A stretch of DNA of 64,000 nt from Tricholomella constricta (taxonomy: Eukaryota; Basidiomycota; Agaricomycetes; Agaricales; Lyophyllaceae), in the NCBI GenBank assembly GCA_013368375.1, contig JAACJP010000009.1, positions 372,001 to 436,000 on the forward strand. The letters run 5' to 3'. The notes under the pieces are model-generated. The model was not told the origin of the DNA and searched no databases. It worked only from the letters and a program-made list of their open reading frames with translations. Shown piece by piece: positions 34,224-49,979 of this stretch (the stretch's first letter is position 1; the number at the start of each line of letters is the position of its first letter). Position numbers and translations under genes: made by a program.

Positions 34224-37200
34224 CTACACATTCGCAACCACGAGCAAGCTCCACATGAACAGCGGCAGCGTGAGGTTGTCGTTCTGATCCGACAGGGCCT
34301 CGAGGACCGACGAGAGGCCAACCACAATTATGTAGCGGAACGACTGGCGAATGATCGTCAGTACGTCAAAGTCATGCACAGATGCAGAACGCACCGAAAA
34401 GGTCTCCGCAAGACCAAACAGCCGCAGGAGCCACGCACACGCGACGATGGAAAATGTGAATGCAATGCTACCTTCGAGAGTTTTGGACGTCGTCGGCGAC
34501 CATCGATGGGACCCTATGCGTTTGCCTACGATCGACGCCTGCTCAGGCCAAATGGTGAGCCTGTATATCCTGCACCCCGTGTCAGAGAACTCACCATCGC
34601 ATCTCCCACTCCCAACGTCAGGATACCCGTGAATTGAAGCAACTGGGTCGGGCTATGGCAGCCTTAGGTCAGCACTAAAACGCGACACACACAAAGCGCA
34701 TCGACGAACCCTTCAAGCCAAACAGTCCCTGCACACCCAGTTAACAGGTAGAAGTGGCTCAGAATGGCTGTACCCCGATCTCGATGATCCAAAAACTCAT
34801 TCATGAAGAGATGGATCGTCGCCCCGAACGGGTAGATCGCAAAATAGCGCACATACTCCGTGAATGTAAACAGCGCGAACGCAGCGCTAAACGACAGATG
34901 GGCAAACGCCGGCTATAAAGCGCGACCAAACGGAAAGAAGCCAATCAGTCATCACACGACGCACACAGAAGTCGCAGAACTCACGTCAAACGCGACGCCA
35001 GGGATGAACATGACCACCGCCAATGCATGGAAGAACTTCCTCCGCGCATTCAAGCCCAGCGTCGGCACGTGCTTATCCGCCGCATCCAGCAGGTCCGTCG
35101 CGACATTCGACACCTGCGCCCCATTCGGGAGGTTTGGCAGCGCAGGCAGCGTCGGGAACGACATTCCCCCCATACCGAGTGTCGGCGAGTCCGGCGCGCC
35201 CCCCGCACCCATTCCCATTCCCGCTGACGATCCCTGCTCTGTGCTCTGCGATGCCGCATTCGACCCCGAGGCGGAGTTGTCTATGGCCCCGGGTCCCATC
35301 AGCATTTCACCCGTCGCGCTATTCCGGGGCCAGTACCTCCGCGACCGCGCAAGCTGGCGATTCCACCCTGCAACGCTCAGACACCCCAGGGCGGCCCAAT
35401 ATGCGAGGAGGGCAGGCCGCGTCCACTTGCGCTTGCCCTCCAGGAGCCAGAATATAACCCACAGCCAGGGGTCGCGTTTGCCAAGGCACCAGCGCGTCCA
35501 CATGCCGATGAGGCCACCCACGATGATGACAGTGCCGATGTAGAACCCGAGCGCGAGGTAGCGGCGGTTGCGCTGTTTGTCTTGGGGGTTGCGGAGGCGG
35601 CGGACCGGGCGCTGGGCGATGTGCCGGGAGAGAACGAGGAATGGGGAGAGGAGAAAACCCGTGAGGAAAGAGCCTGCTATTAGGGCCAATTGGAAAATGA
35701 GCAGAGGGGTGGGCAGGCGGTAGGTTTTAATGAAAGGCGTTGTGACGGGCCAGATCTGAGCAAGGGGTTGAATTGATATATGAGGCTGTAGAAGTGAGAC
35801 GACGTACTCTAGCGATAGTGATGTTCAAAAACTCCATACTGATAGCAGTCCCACCAAAACAGACGAGACCCAATTCCCCGAGCGTGAAACCGCGATGTGC
35901 CAGCCGAATAGCCATATACAGTGCAAACTGGTAAAAAAGTGCGCCGAAGATTGTTTCGAAATAATTTAGATCTGTCAAACGCCCACAAAAGCTCAAAGGC
36001 ATTCCAGAGTGTAGGAAAAGAGTTATACTTACGTTGCCAGATTCCGAGACCCTGGGAATGCAGCAGAAGTTTTAGGCCAAAGATGCCAGCGCTCACGCTC
36101 AGAGTGAAGAGGATATAATACCACGATCGCCGGCCTTCGCTCCGCGGCACCGACGCGCGCTCGCCCTCAGCGGTATTCCCCCGTTTACAAAACTGTGCCT
36201 CCAACCACCACGAAGCGCACACATGCAGCAGCAGGATGGCTGAACAGAAGGTCGCCAGATTTACAAGGCTGTACCGCGACAGAGTGAGAGCTTCAATGGC
36301 GGTCAGTGCTCTGCGGGAGGTAGGCAATTCCAATGGGGCTTCGATCCGCCATCCTTGGGGAAGCGTATTCGTATAAGGAGAAACCCCAGATGGTGTCCGC
36401 AACGCAGCGATCAAGAGGCCCGCCGCAATGAGAGGACCCAGGAGCAGGCCAGTGAACACTCCATCATCTAAGGATTCTCTGCGCCAAAGAGTCAAAGGCA
36501 GTAATAAAAAAAGAATCACAATTCGTACCTATAGTTCTTTGGTACAGACATCCATATGAACCCAAAATCAGTTTTGGGCGCGGTTACAAGTGCGCTGTTG
36601 CGCCGAGAGTCCCTTCCTTCCGATGGGCGGGGCGGGGAAGAGTTAGCTTTTGAGGATAGCGATGGTGGCAATAATGATACTGAGGTAGTTGGTGATGATG
36701 TGACTGTTTCGAGGTGTGATAATGTACTATGTGTCCATAAACTATACAGAACGACGGCGAGGCTGAATATAAGAAGCTCTAGAAAGGCGAAAGATTCCAG
36801 TAAACCACAATAACCTGAATGAAGCAAGGTTACCTTTTACAATCCACATATTATAGTACGCGGCTTGGGGGTCCGATTCTGAGAGATTGAAAATAGCATA
36901 AGAAGCGTACAGGATTGCGCCGAGCAGGATATGCGATTCGCCGCACTTTCGGAAGTCGGCAGAAAAGATCCACGTCCACCCGGTAGGAAACAAGGGGAAG
37001 TGGAACTCCAGCAACGTAGGAAAGAAAGTGGTCGGTCCGCGCAGTGCACTCCTAGGCAAGAAACGAGAGACAGCCGGTGACATATGCCGCCTAGCCGCGA
37101 TCTTGGGGTTGCTGGACGGGCGAGAGATTGCTGGCGAGCGTGAGCGGGTAAAGGGCACTCGACGGTTCCGCAGCGCTGAGCTACTGCCTGAGTCGTTCGA

Positions 37201-37682
37201 CGAGCCGCGATGCGGACTCATACGGCGCCGCAGGGTGGATGATGTCGCGAGCGTATCGTCATTAGGGGCTACCCTTGTCCCGCTTTGCGAAAAGACCCGG
37301 CCTCGAAAGGTGTTTGGAAGCTCGTCCTCGGTCTCGGAGTCGTCATCGCTGCTTCGTGAAGCGGAGCTGCGCGGGCTTGGATGAGTAGAGGTGTCGTCAG
37401 AGATGGAAAGCGAACACACCTTGATGACCCTGCTTGATAGCTTGTGCTCCAGTCCAAGTTTCCTACAGCAGGTTCAGCTTTTGACCGAGCAGTATTGTTA
37501 CTGCTATTCGAGTCTAGTCTCCGGCGTGCGCGACCGTTCTGTGCCGGTTTTCGTGAGGTGTCGCCACGTCCTGCCGGCCCTCTGGACGATGGGGGAGAAG
37601 GGGATGAGCGTGAGCGAGGCAGCTTGATATATTCTTCGGGCCACAGAAGTTTCTCTAGCCTTAGATAAAGGCGCTTGTCCAA
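34224..37682 (-). CDS. Dolichol kinase with long Ser-rich N-terminal extension
   Basis: CTP-dependent ER enzyme making dolichyl phosphate for glycosylation (SEC59/DOLK family). Start MDKRLYLRLEKLLWPEEY at 37,682; stop at 34,226-34,224. About 200 basic/Ser-rich residues precede a series of membrane segments (FAFLELLIFSLAVVLYSL, LLLGPLIAAGLLIAAL, GFYIGTVIIVGGLIGMW). The catalytic C-terminal half holds RRKFFHALAVVMFIPGVAFD, FLDHRDRGTAILSHFYLL, and the CTP-binding GVGDAM joined across an intron to ASIVGKRIGSHRW, then TTSKTLEGS and EALSDQNDNLTLP. The last 51-nt intron (CTGAC branch site) is a multiple of three and open, so its retention would only insert 17 residues. Exon joints in the middle are approximate. 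Confidence 0.88.
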
Positions 37683-37911
37683 TGGCTCAACATATGCGCG
37701 AGAACCTGGCGAGAACCCTAATGTTGGGGATCATCGCCATGCACGTGATATTGTGCTTGGTCGTGTTAAGTCCCCAAGGTCCTCCTCCAGAACTAGCCTA
37801 CATTCGCTCTGGTCGGCCAGCGCCTCGTATGTAATAATCGCCGTTGTCAAGTACGCGTCCCATAGAAAAGCCAAAACACGTTTATTCCTCCCAGTTCACC
37901 AACGTAGGACC
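37683..37911. promoter_or_regulatory. Divergent promoter of dolichol kinase and uracil-DNA glycosylase
   Basis: 229 bp between opposite start codons. No clear TATA box. The position alone supports a shared regulatory region. Confidence 0.45.
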
Positions 37912-39528
37912 ATGACAGGTACCGTCTACCTTGAAGACATCGAAAGGACCTGCGCAATCGTCGCGACCGAGAACAATGCACCATCTCTTAGGCCCGCAGG
38001 CCCTCCGACTGTTACGAAAACTGCCATACAAGGCAGTGGCACTGTCAAACGCCAGCGGACTCTCATGGATATGTTGTCGGTTTCTCAAAACTCACAGGGA
38101 AATACCTCAGGCGAACGATCCGCGAAAAAATTGAAGCTCACCGCCTCTGGCGTCTCCAGCTCTAGTACCTCATCCTTGAACTCGACAAATGGTTCGAAAA
38201 CTTTTGGACTTCAGAAATTGAACTCTATTCCTTTCTCCCTGGCGTCATATCGCGAAACGTTGACGGAGGATCAGAAGGGCCTTCTTCGACTCGAATGTGA
38301 AGTCATGGGCAAGAGCTGGTGAGCAAACCTGATGGAAATTTGGACTCCAGCGTCACACAGTCCGCTTCTTGCGCAGGCTCAAGGTCCTCAAAGATGAGAT
38401 CAAGAAGCCCTACTTTATCGCGCTGAAGAAGTTTCTCTGGGAAGAGGGTGTGAGAGGGCCTGATGACAGTTCCCCGACGCTCAGGATATATCCCGCGCGT
38501 AAGGGCCTCGTTCTGATATTATTTGTTGGTTCTGAAAGTCATGAGGTCTTGTTATAGCCAGAAACATCTACGCGTGGTCTAACACGCCGTTAGGAAAAGT
38601 AAAAGTGGTCATATTGGGTCAGGGTGAGTATCCATCCCCGGATCGGACCTGCTGCTCCACATGAACAACTGTCTGCACTGAAAGATCCTTACCATGGCCC
38701 GGGACAAGCTCACGGTATTTTGCCTAATCGCTAGTCAGATCATGGACTGATTGTTGCGCAAGGACTCTGCTTTTCTGTACCGACTGGGGTCACTATACCA
38801 CCTTCATTGCGGAATGTACGAATGTTTTTGCTTATTGATATATCTTGTGCTTGAGGGACACCTGACCCGCTTCCAATTGGAAGATCTACATAGAACTCAA
38901 GGCGGAATATCCGGAGTTTGAAGTACCCAAGCACGGGTGAGTTCAATTCCCAACAAATCTCGCTCGCAATTTTAATCATAGCCTATCTAGGAATCTCTCA
39001 ACATGGGCCACGAATGGCGTACTTATGCTCAACACCTGCCTCACTGTCCGTGGAGGCGAGGCAGGGTCTCACTCAAACAAGGGTTGGGAAGAGTTCACTG
39101 ATAGGGTCGTCGATGTCGTGGATAAATATGGCGGTGCAAATCTTCCGACCGCCGGGGCTGGATCCGAGAGCACCGGCATTGGCCGTGGTGTTGTCTTCAT
39201 TGCATGGGGCGCTTGGGCGGGGAAGAGAGTCGCAAAATTGAGCCAGGTCTGGGGTCGCCCACTTGCCCGGTTAGCGAAACTGACGAGACATGAACCCGTA
39301 ACTAGGGAAAGCATCTCATCCTTACAAGCGCCGTGAGTCGGTTTGGAGATAAGTTGGCACGTTCGAGCCCTGACTAGACCTCGTCGTCAGCATCCTTCTC
39401 CATTCTCGGTGGACCGTGGTTTTAGGGGTAACAACCACTTTAAACTGGCTAACGAATGGTTGAAAGAGAAGTACGGTGCTGATGGCCAAGTCGACTGGTG
39501 CAATCTTGACGTCAAGCAGGAACTTTGA
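37912..39528 (+). CDS. Uracil-DNA glycosylase (family 1)
   Basis: Nine exons: 37912-38318, 38377-38498, 38558-38623, 38685-38714, 38763-38815, 38884-38936, 38991-39246, 39306-39332 and 39391-39528. They sum to 1152 nt, 383 residues. It removes uracil from DNA to start base-excision repair. The catalytic loop [19 protein letters not shown] is built from three exons; the middle one is only 30 nt and encodes [10 protein letters not shown]. Other motifs: [22 protein letters not shown] (LMLNTCLTV seen), [13 protein letters not shown], and [15 protein letters not shown] with the catalytic HPSP. The first 110 residues are low-complexity, with a PIP-box-like [10 protein letters not shown], which in relatives binds PCNA. 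The start ATG is the first compatible with this region. Confidence 0.95.
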
Positions 39529-40060
39529 GTTTTAGGATTTGGGCGCTTGTTTATGTAACCGCTGATGGATTGATTAATAACTCCAAGAACAATAAGCGCT
39601 GCCAGTTAGGCGCCCAGGAGTTTAAAGATCTTCCAGAGCGAATCGCAATCGATTATATCCATCATCCGGAAAGTTGGAACCCGGTTGACAGCACATGTGT
39701 CGAACAACATATGGACAGGGGCGGATGCCATTCCTGATTGGCGACTGCCTTCCAACAGTGCCTGCCTACGCCACTCAAAATCTCACCGCCAGGGCCTACT
39801 TAACATGAGCTGCGGCAGTATGAGCTTCCCCTTTATTTAATTTACTATACCCCGCCGGTGATGACAGCAAGACGCGAGCTCCAGCCTCAAGTTGGTAAAA
39901 TACATATTGTTGTAGGTATATGAACTATAACAGAACAGGGTACATTAGTGATATAGCTGTCAGATTACATGCAGTCGTTGCGTTCGAGTTGTTGATGTAC
40001 TATTAGTTCTGATTATTAGCGGTAAGGAAAAATGAACGAGTACGATACGTTCGAATACCA
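39529..40060. other. Convergent intergenic region
   Basis: 3' sides of uracil-DNA glycosylase and the bZIP gene. No gene seen. Confidence 0.5.
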
Positions 40061-41155
40061 TCAAGGTATCGAATTGATGCGGCCATCCGGCCCGTAGGCC
40101 ATTCGGTAGGGGTTCTGGTGCTGCTCGTTCCCGTCGTGCATGCGATGCAGGTCGGGCTGTCGTGCATTTTGTTGCTGCTGCAACTGCGCGGGGTTGGGGA
40201 GTTGCAAACCACCCTGACTGATGGTGTACTGCTCCGTGACAGCGCGGCGATGCGAGTAAGGCGCCGCGACGTCCCTCTGGTGTAAGTGGTTGTGTGAGTG
40301 CGAGTGCACGGGTGCCGCAGGGAGTGGCGGGGGGCTCTGCGAGTGCATGTTTGGATCGTGATTTTGGTAGGCGGGCTGGTGGTAGGAATAGTTTTGGCGA
40401 GGAGAGTCGACCCGCATTTCACTTCCTCGCGCGACGAAGCTTGGACTGCTGTAAGAGCCCCCCAAGTGTCGCTCGCTAGAATGAGAGAAACTGGCCGGAG
40501 AATTCATGTACAGAGTGTTGTTGGATGGAATGGGACTCCGAGAGGAGGATGACGGCAGAGATGAAGGAAGAGCATTTCCATACGATGGGTATATTGGTTT
40601 GGTCGAGACAGGTGCCACCATAGGTGGAAGCTGATACGGAGACTCCGGGGCCCCAACGTCAGAGGGATGGTCGTTAGGGTCATTCATCGTCAGCGCGTGT
40701 TCCCATGATTCAGTGTCGATAACATGCATCGCCCGCGAAGAGGTTCCGGCTAAAGCGGATGGTGAAAGCGAGTTCGTGCGCGATGAAGACCCCGCAGATT
40801 CGGAATCACGACTAGAAAAGAAATCGAGGGCATGCGAGCCGGTGCCACAATCTGCGGCCTTGGGCTTGTCTTTACCGGTCGGTCCCTTGCCCAAGGGAGG
40901 TCGGTCGTCGGGTGGCCACCCAACCATCTTCCTGAGCTTTGCATTCTCTGCCTCCAACTCGGTCACTCTCTGTTCCAAAGCCTATTTGCAAAAGATGACG
41001 ATGAACGTAATTAAATATAAATTTCACATTGGCGAGGTGAAATGATAACATACGAGTAAATGAGCAGCGCGTCGAGCGCGAAACGCTCTCTGGACATCTC
41101 GAGCGCGATTAGGAGGGAGATTGTCGTTCCTTTTACGACCGCGCTTTGAGGACAT
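40061..41155 (-). CDS. bZIP transcription factor
   Basis: Two exons (41155-41054 and 40981-40061) sum to 1023 nt, 340 residues. The basic region is RGRKRNDNLPPNRARDVQRA then FRARRAAHLL, with the N-x7-R spacing of bZIP DNA-binding helices and the QRAFRxR core of the fungal Yap/Pap-like group. The leucine zipper LEQRVTELEAENAKLRKMV begins just after the intron. The remaining 280 residues are Ser/Pro/His/Gln-rich and disordered, with repeated SPPPLP/HSHSHNHLH stretches, probably an activation region. No C-terminal Cys-rich redox domain is seen, so a Yap1-type peroxide sensor is unlikely. The target genes cannot be inferred. Confidence 0.9.
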
Positions 41156-41716
41156 GAGGAGGAGCAACCGGTGACAGACCGAGAGGTGCGGAGGGAGAGA
41201 AAAGCTGGTTATGGGGTTGCACCAGGCATATAAAAGGACTCGGGAGGTGCAATCGGCAGATTCAAATCTGACTTACCCTGTTTGGGATCTGCGATCGACA
41301 ACCTGCCGCCTCCCCATGAAAGTCTACGGTGACCCTGAAAGGGATTGACTTTGTACCCTCTGTTTCTGCCTCTCCGGTGCCGCCTGCCATCCTGCGAATA
41401 CACATGTAGGGTCCTGAACCTCTTGGACGAACGACGCCCATCACATACATGCTTCCTTAGTCTAACTTACCCACACCCCTTTTTGCCGATGTTGCCATTT
41501 TCGGCCTTTTGTCACAACCGACTTGTCTCAGAATTCGATTCTCCAAACTTTTTTTTTTTTTTTTTAACTCCTATCACAGACTACTCGTACCCTCTATCTG
41601 CCCGCTTCCGACTTTCACTCGCAGTACATATATTCAGATCCGACGGCACTATAGTACCTCAATTTGGGTCACAAGCACCCGCAATGTAAGAGAACTACTG
41701 GCGAGGTACCAGACTT
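41156..41716. other. Intergenic between the bZIP gene and XPB
   Basis: bZIP promoter and XPB 3' side. It holds an 18-T run near 41,549 and CT-rich tracts. No gene seen. Confidence 0.5.
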
Positions 41717-45159
<3,443 letters not shown>

Positions 45160-45410
45160 TCTCTACGCTCTACGAGGGGCTCGTCACAGACAGCAAGAAG
45201 CTATTGACAAAGAGCAAGTGAGCGACAGTTGAGGACGAGATGAGTGAGCTCGGGCCCGCCAGTCCTCATTAGTACTTTGTACAGTCAGCAAAATTCAAGC
45301 GGAGCCGAAAGTCGAGAACCGTGGGACGTGTCAGCCGTTGGTCGTTGTCCTTCAACTACCATCATCGCTCGCCATATCTCGCCCAGCTAATTTTTCTTGA
45401 ATAATTCACA
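45160..45410. promoter_or_regulatory. Divergent promoter of XPB and branchpoint-binding protein
   Basis: 251 bp between opposite start codons of two essential nuclear genes. No TATA box is evident. A shared bidirectional promoter is inferred from position. Confidence 0.5.
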
Positions 45411-47278
45411 ATGTGGAGACCTGCGACTCGTCAGATTACTGGCACAAATGACGGTGCGTATCCTGATCTCTTACTCGGTCATCCTGAATTAATTTTTTTT
45501 CACGATCTGCAGTTCCGCTCGGGCAGCGTCGCCGTTTCGGCCCTGCACCCGCAGAAGAAGCGGCCCCCCCTCAGCTGGCACAACCTTCTCCATCTGCATA
45601 TCCGCGTTCTATGAACCAAGACAATGAATCCCCCGGAAAGCGGGGTAGAGATGACTCTCCATCCAATGGAGACCCCAAAGGTAAGCTGGACATCCCTTAA
45701 AACATGACATTCACCTTTCGCCGTTCCCGCTGTTGCTTTCTGAGTAACTTCCACCATTTTTCCTGAGACGTCTCAGCTCCGTGATTTTAACGTGGATAGC
45801 GCCTAACTCTGCAGCTAATACTGACTATTGTACTAACCCTGACGTATTCCTGTTTATCACTCACCTCAGTTGATCCTAACGCCCCTCGTAAACGGCGTAG
45901 TCGCTGGGGAGATGTTAAGACTGATATTCCCGGCTTACCCACCGCCATCTCTGCTGCCGGTGTATCTCAGGCTCAGCTCGATAATTATGCCATCCACCTT
46001 CGCTTGGAAGAAATCAATCGCAAATTGAGACTCAACGACTTCATCCCTCCGGAACGGGAAAGGTGCGTATTTGCTTGTTCCTACTTTGCGCATACACTGA
46101 CCTGTATCAATCAGATCTGCCTCCCCTCCGCCCACTTACGATGCTCACGGTCGCCGTACCAACACCCGCGAAGTGCGCTACCGCAAAAAGCTTGAGGACG
46201 AACGCATCAGGCTCGTCGATCGGGCTATGAAAAACGACCCAAACTTTCGTCCTCCGGTTGAATATCACCAACAGAAGCGTTCCCAACGTCCCTCTGACAA
46301 AGTTTACATTCCCGTCAAAGAATTTCCTGAGATCAACTTCTTCGGTTTGCTCGTCGGCCCTCGTGGTAACAGCTTGAAAAAGATGGAGCGTGAGAGTGGT
46401 GCCAAGATTAGCATTCGAGGCAAGGGGAGCGTCAAAGAAGGGAAGGCCCGACCGGACCAATTTGCGGACGACGCGGAGGAAGATCTTCATTGCCTTGTTC
46501 TCGCCGATACAGAGGAGAAGGTTGCGGCCTGCGTCAAAATGATCAACAAGGTCATTGAAACGGTCAGTACTTCACTTACTCAAGGTTACTGTTTAAAGCT
46601 CACGTTCCATCTCAGGCTGCGTCCACTCCTGAGGGCCAAAACGATCACAAGCGTAATCAACTTCGAGAGCTGGCCGCCTTGAACGGCACCCTGCGCGATG
46701 ACGAAAATCAAATTTGCCAGAACTGTGGAGGCGTCGGCCATCGCAAATATGACTGCCCTGAACAGCGAAACTTCACTGCTAACATTATTTGTCGTGTTTG
46801 CGGCAGCGCTGGACATATGGCTCGCGATTGCACTGTCAACAAGGACCCGAACGCTCCTGTGCCCATCGGTGGACCCTCGCCGCCTCCTGGCAATCGAGGC
46901 GGATTTGATTCAGAGTATGCAAGTTTGATGGCGGAGCTTGGGGAGGGAGGAGGCGCTGGCGCATCTGGCGACGCGGCCGCCTCGTGGTCTGCGCCGAGCA
47001 TGGGACACGACATCACTGCTGGCGGTTCTAACATTCCACCTTGGCGTCGTCCTGAATCTTGGATACAGCCTTCGAATAACCAGCAGTCACTTCAAGGTGG
47101 TTATCGCCCACCCCAACAAGGATACGGCGCGGGATACGGAGGCGCTCCAGCAGGCGGCTATGGAGGAGGAGGGCAATGGGCAGGTTATCAGGGCGCCGCC
47201 GGTTATCAACAGCCTCAAGACTACAACTACGCAAACTACTATCAAGGCCAATACGCTCAGCAGCAGCAGACCAGCTAA
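45411..47278 (+). CDS. Branchpoint-binding protein (SF1/Msl5)
   Basis: Five exons (45411-45453, 45513-45680, 45870-46062, 46115-46562, 46616-47278) sum to 1515 nt, 504 residues. It recognises the intron branch site in early spliceosomes. N-terminal basic motif with the U2AF-contacting Trp: [11 protein letters not shown]. Then the SF1 helix-hairpin region ([17 protein letters not shown]) and a KH-QUA2 domain ([40 protein letters not shown]). Two CCHC zinc knuckles follow: [14 protein letters not shown] and [14 protein letters not shown]. The tail is Pro/Gly/Gln/Tyr-rich. All expected domains are present in order. Confidence 0.97.
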
Positions 47279-47624
47279 TCGAATCACGTTCTGATCTCCC
47301 ATTATTCACCTCTAACACTCCGTAGCGACAAAAAATCTCACAGGCTTCGCTCCTCATGTTTCCCTGCCTTGATCCCGACTCTTTCACGTCCTTTTTCTTT
47401 TCGACCATATTTCTAGCATCGTCAGCGGGCGACACTGGGTATTGTGGGAGGTATCAGGCAGCAAGTATTCACACATCGCTCGCGTATGGCCGGTTGCAAA
47501 GTGGACGACTGACGAATTAGCAGAGAATCCCTGTAATTACCGTATTCATTGTAGCACATATTTTTTTTATTCAACCTGACTTCGAGCAACAAAAGCGTAT
47601 TCAAAGTCTCCGCCGTTGTCTACG
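47279..47624. other. Convergent intergenic region
   Basis: 3' sides of branchpoint-binding protein and the rRNA methyltransferase. No gene seen. Confidence 0.5.
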
Positions 47625-49515
47625 TCAAGCACCGGAGCTCAGCGCAGCCTCGTTTCGCTTCTTTTTTTTCTTTTTGGTTCTTCTTCTGCCATCGTCGATA
47701 GTAGCCGCCTTCCTCTTTTCATTCCGAACGCGATCTCGCATAAAGCAGGAGACAAAGAAACCATTCGTGGCATCGTCGCCAGGCGAACATCGCACTAAGG
47801 ACGCTGCCTGACCTAAATGCCCTGGTTCAGCCAACGTGAGATGGAATTTCAGGAGACACGACTTTACTCGGATGTTCTAACTCATCGGGTAATCCCCGGC
47901 GATGCCACTGGGGTAAGACCTCGTTCCGGCCAGCGAGATAAAAACGTCCTGCCTGTGCCTCGTCGGAGTTGAGAGTGTCCCGCACAACGTGTTCATTTTC
48001 TGTCGCGTGTATACTACATGTCGAATACACGATTTTCTGAGCGCCGGGAACTGTATGAGGAGAATTGGGGTCGAAGCGAAACCCCAAACGTTCAGCGCGA
48101 TCGTGATCAGTGTTCGGAGTGGACTCACATTTCATGGCGTGTTTCACCATTAGAAGCTGGAAGGCAGCCAGCCGTTTGAGGCGATCTTCTTGGTCGCCGT
48201 CATCTTCAATTTCTATATATATGGCTTAGCGACCAGGCTATAGGGCAAACAACATTGAAGAACCAGGCACCTGTTTCGAGAAGATGGTCCAATCGGTTCA
48301 CTATCCCTGAACCACTACAAGAAGGGTCTAAGAGGCTGTACCATGAGACTCCATAAGTTCTACGTCCATGTGGATATAATGTGAATGACGGACATATGCG
48401 TGACCCGGTTGTATTTGGGATCTAACGGATCGACCGTTAGGAAGTCCACGTTCAAGGGCTCCACGTTCTTACAACCCGCTCTCGACAGCATGGCTGTAAG
48501 AGTCACAAACCGTTTCTTATCTCGTTCGAATGCAAATAGCTATATCAGATAAGCCGACATAAAGCACGCAATTGTTCGATATCAAAAAACTGACCTTGCC
48601 CTTGTTCTTCATCAACGCGCTGAGATGGGAGGTCTTATTTCCAGGGGCTGAGGTAGCATCGATAACGAAGCTGTCGTCTGACGCAGGTGGTGCAAGAACT
48701 GCCGCGGGGAAACACGAGGCCTTATCTTGTAAGATAATTTTCCCAGCCTTGTACAACGAATCCTCGTGAAAGGCAGTTTGAGGGGAGAAGCTAAGAAGAT
48801 CGGGTATATGTTCGTCGATCGCGAAGCCATTGCTATTCAAAAAAAAAGGGGTCAAAGGCGGTCAGAAACCCTAAATCTCGATTGACCGAGACAAAAACGT
48901 ACATAGAGTCGAACGGGCTCGAGGCAGTGAACCCGCGGGTGATTAATGACTTGACGGCTTCATCGGTGGACCAAACCAGTGTGTTAACACGAACATAACG
49001 AGGTATCAGTGCTGTTGAACGGCGATCAGTCGAAGTGTCACCTGATTCCAGACGAACGCGGGAGATCCACCTGTTCGCTGATCGCCCGTTTTTGCTAATT
49101 CAGCGTTCGACTGGGCTCCTCGCTTTATTTTGATCTTTTGGAATTCACCATGCAATCGAGTTTTATGGCGTAAGATCGCTTGCTTTACGGGCCCATCTCC
49201 AGCCTGTATGCCCTTGGAAAGCAACAGATCATGGACGAGAACCAAAGCAAGATTGAGAGACGTTATTTTCTTCTTTTCTTCCTTCAAGAGCTTCGCCTGC
49301 TCGATGACCTCGGACAGCACATCCTTGTCTGTAAATCGAAATTCAGGCGGTGCTCACATAGTATATTTACACGTCTTACACTTCAACGTCTCAATCACAA
49401 GCGCCGCCGTTCGTTTCCTGTCTTTCTCAGGAAGCGTAGCAAGAACACTCTTTATCGAGCCTCGCTTTGCTTCCAAGCGGTCCAGCGTCTTAGCAGCCTC
49501 GAAGTAAAAGTTCAT
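47625..49515 (-). CDS. rRNA m5C methyltransferase, NSUN5/Rcm1 type
   Basis: Starts MNFYFEAAKTLDRLEAKRGS at 49,515. It methylates a cytosine in the large-subunit rRNA in the nucleolus, by homology. Landmarks: KEEKKKITSLNLALVLVHDL (N-terminal NOP2/Sun region), YVRVNTLVWSTDEAV, LILQDKASCFPA-like (IILQDKASCFPAAVLAPP), the SAM site VIDATSAPGNKTSHLSALM, ILLDPSCSGSGI, and the catalytic TCS in IVYSTCSIHATENEHVV. The final exon (47812-47625) is joined in phase at 47,868 and adds CSPGDDATNGFFVSCFMRD and a Lys/Arg-rich tail. Both conserved Cys are kept. Confidence 0.92.
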
Positions 49516-49979
49516 GATGTTTTGTTGAAAGGTGTGGCACTAGACACGAGCAAGCATATTAGGTTTCCAACGAGACCCTATGGAACTGAATTGTACATTC
49601 TCCACAACACAGATAGATTACACCCCGCACACCCTTCGAAGCATACCTGAGGGAAGGAGTCAGTCGCGAACGCAATGATTAATGGCTTAGAAAGAAAGGA
49701 TCAGGGTGTTGATGATCGTCATAGCTGGGGAGACCCAGTCGGACAATGTAGATAAAATTTTGGAACATCATGAAAGAGAAAAAGAAAGCAAACATACCAA
49801 GGAATGAACTGGTTGCAGAAGGACCTTCACGACGTTGACGGGCGAAAAATCAAAAATCAACGTCAAGGATATTTTCCAGCTCCGCTTTAAAAATTTCACG
49901 CTTGTGGCGTAGACATTTACGCAACACGCGTTCTGAGCCGTGTCTGGGTTTCCGAATCCCTCTAACTCAACACGGAACA
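49516..49979. promoter_or_regulatory. Divergent promoter of the rRNA methyltransferase and DnaJ genes
   Basis: 464 bp between opposite starts. It includes the 5' leader exon of the DnaJ gene, which has no ATG of its own up to the splice site. Confidence 0.4.

Noticed and set aside
34690..37680. Two separate genes (a Ser-rich protein and dolichol kinase)
   Set aside because: The Ser-rich first exons join in phase towards the membrane segments, and no stop or new promoter is seen between them; one gene is simpler, though not proven.
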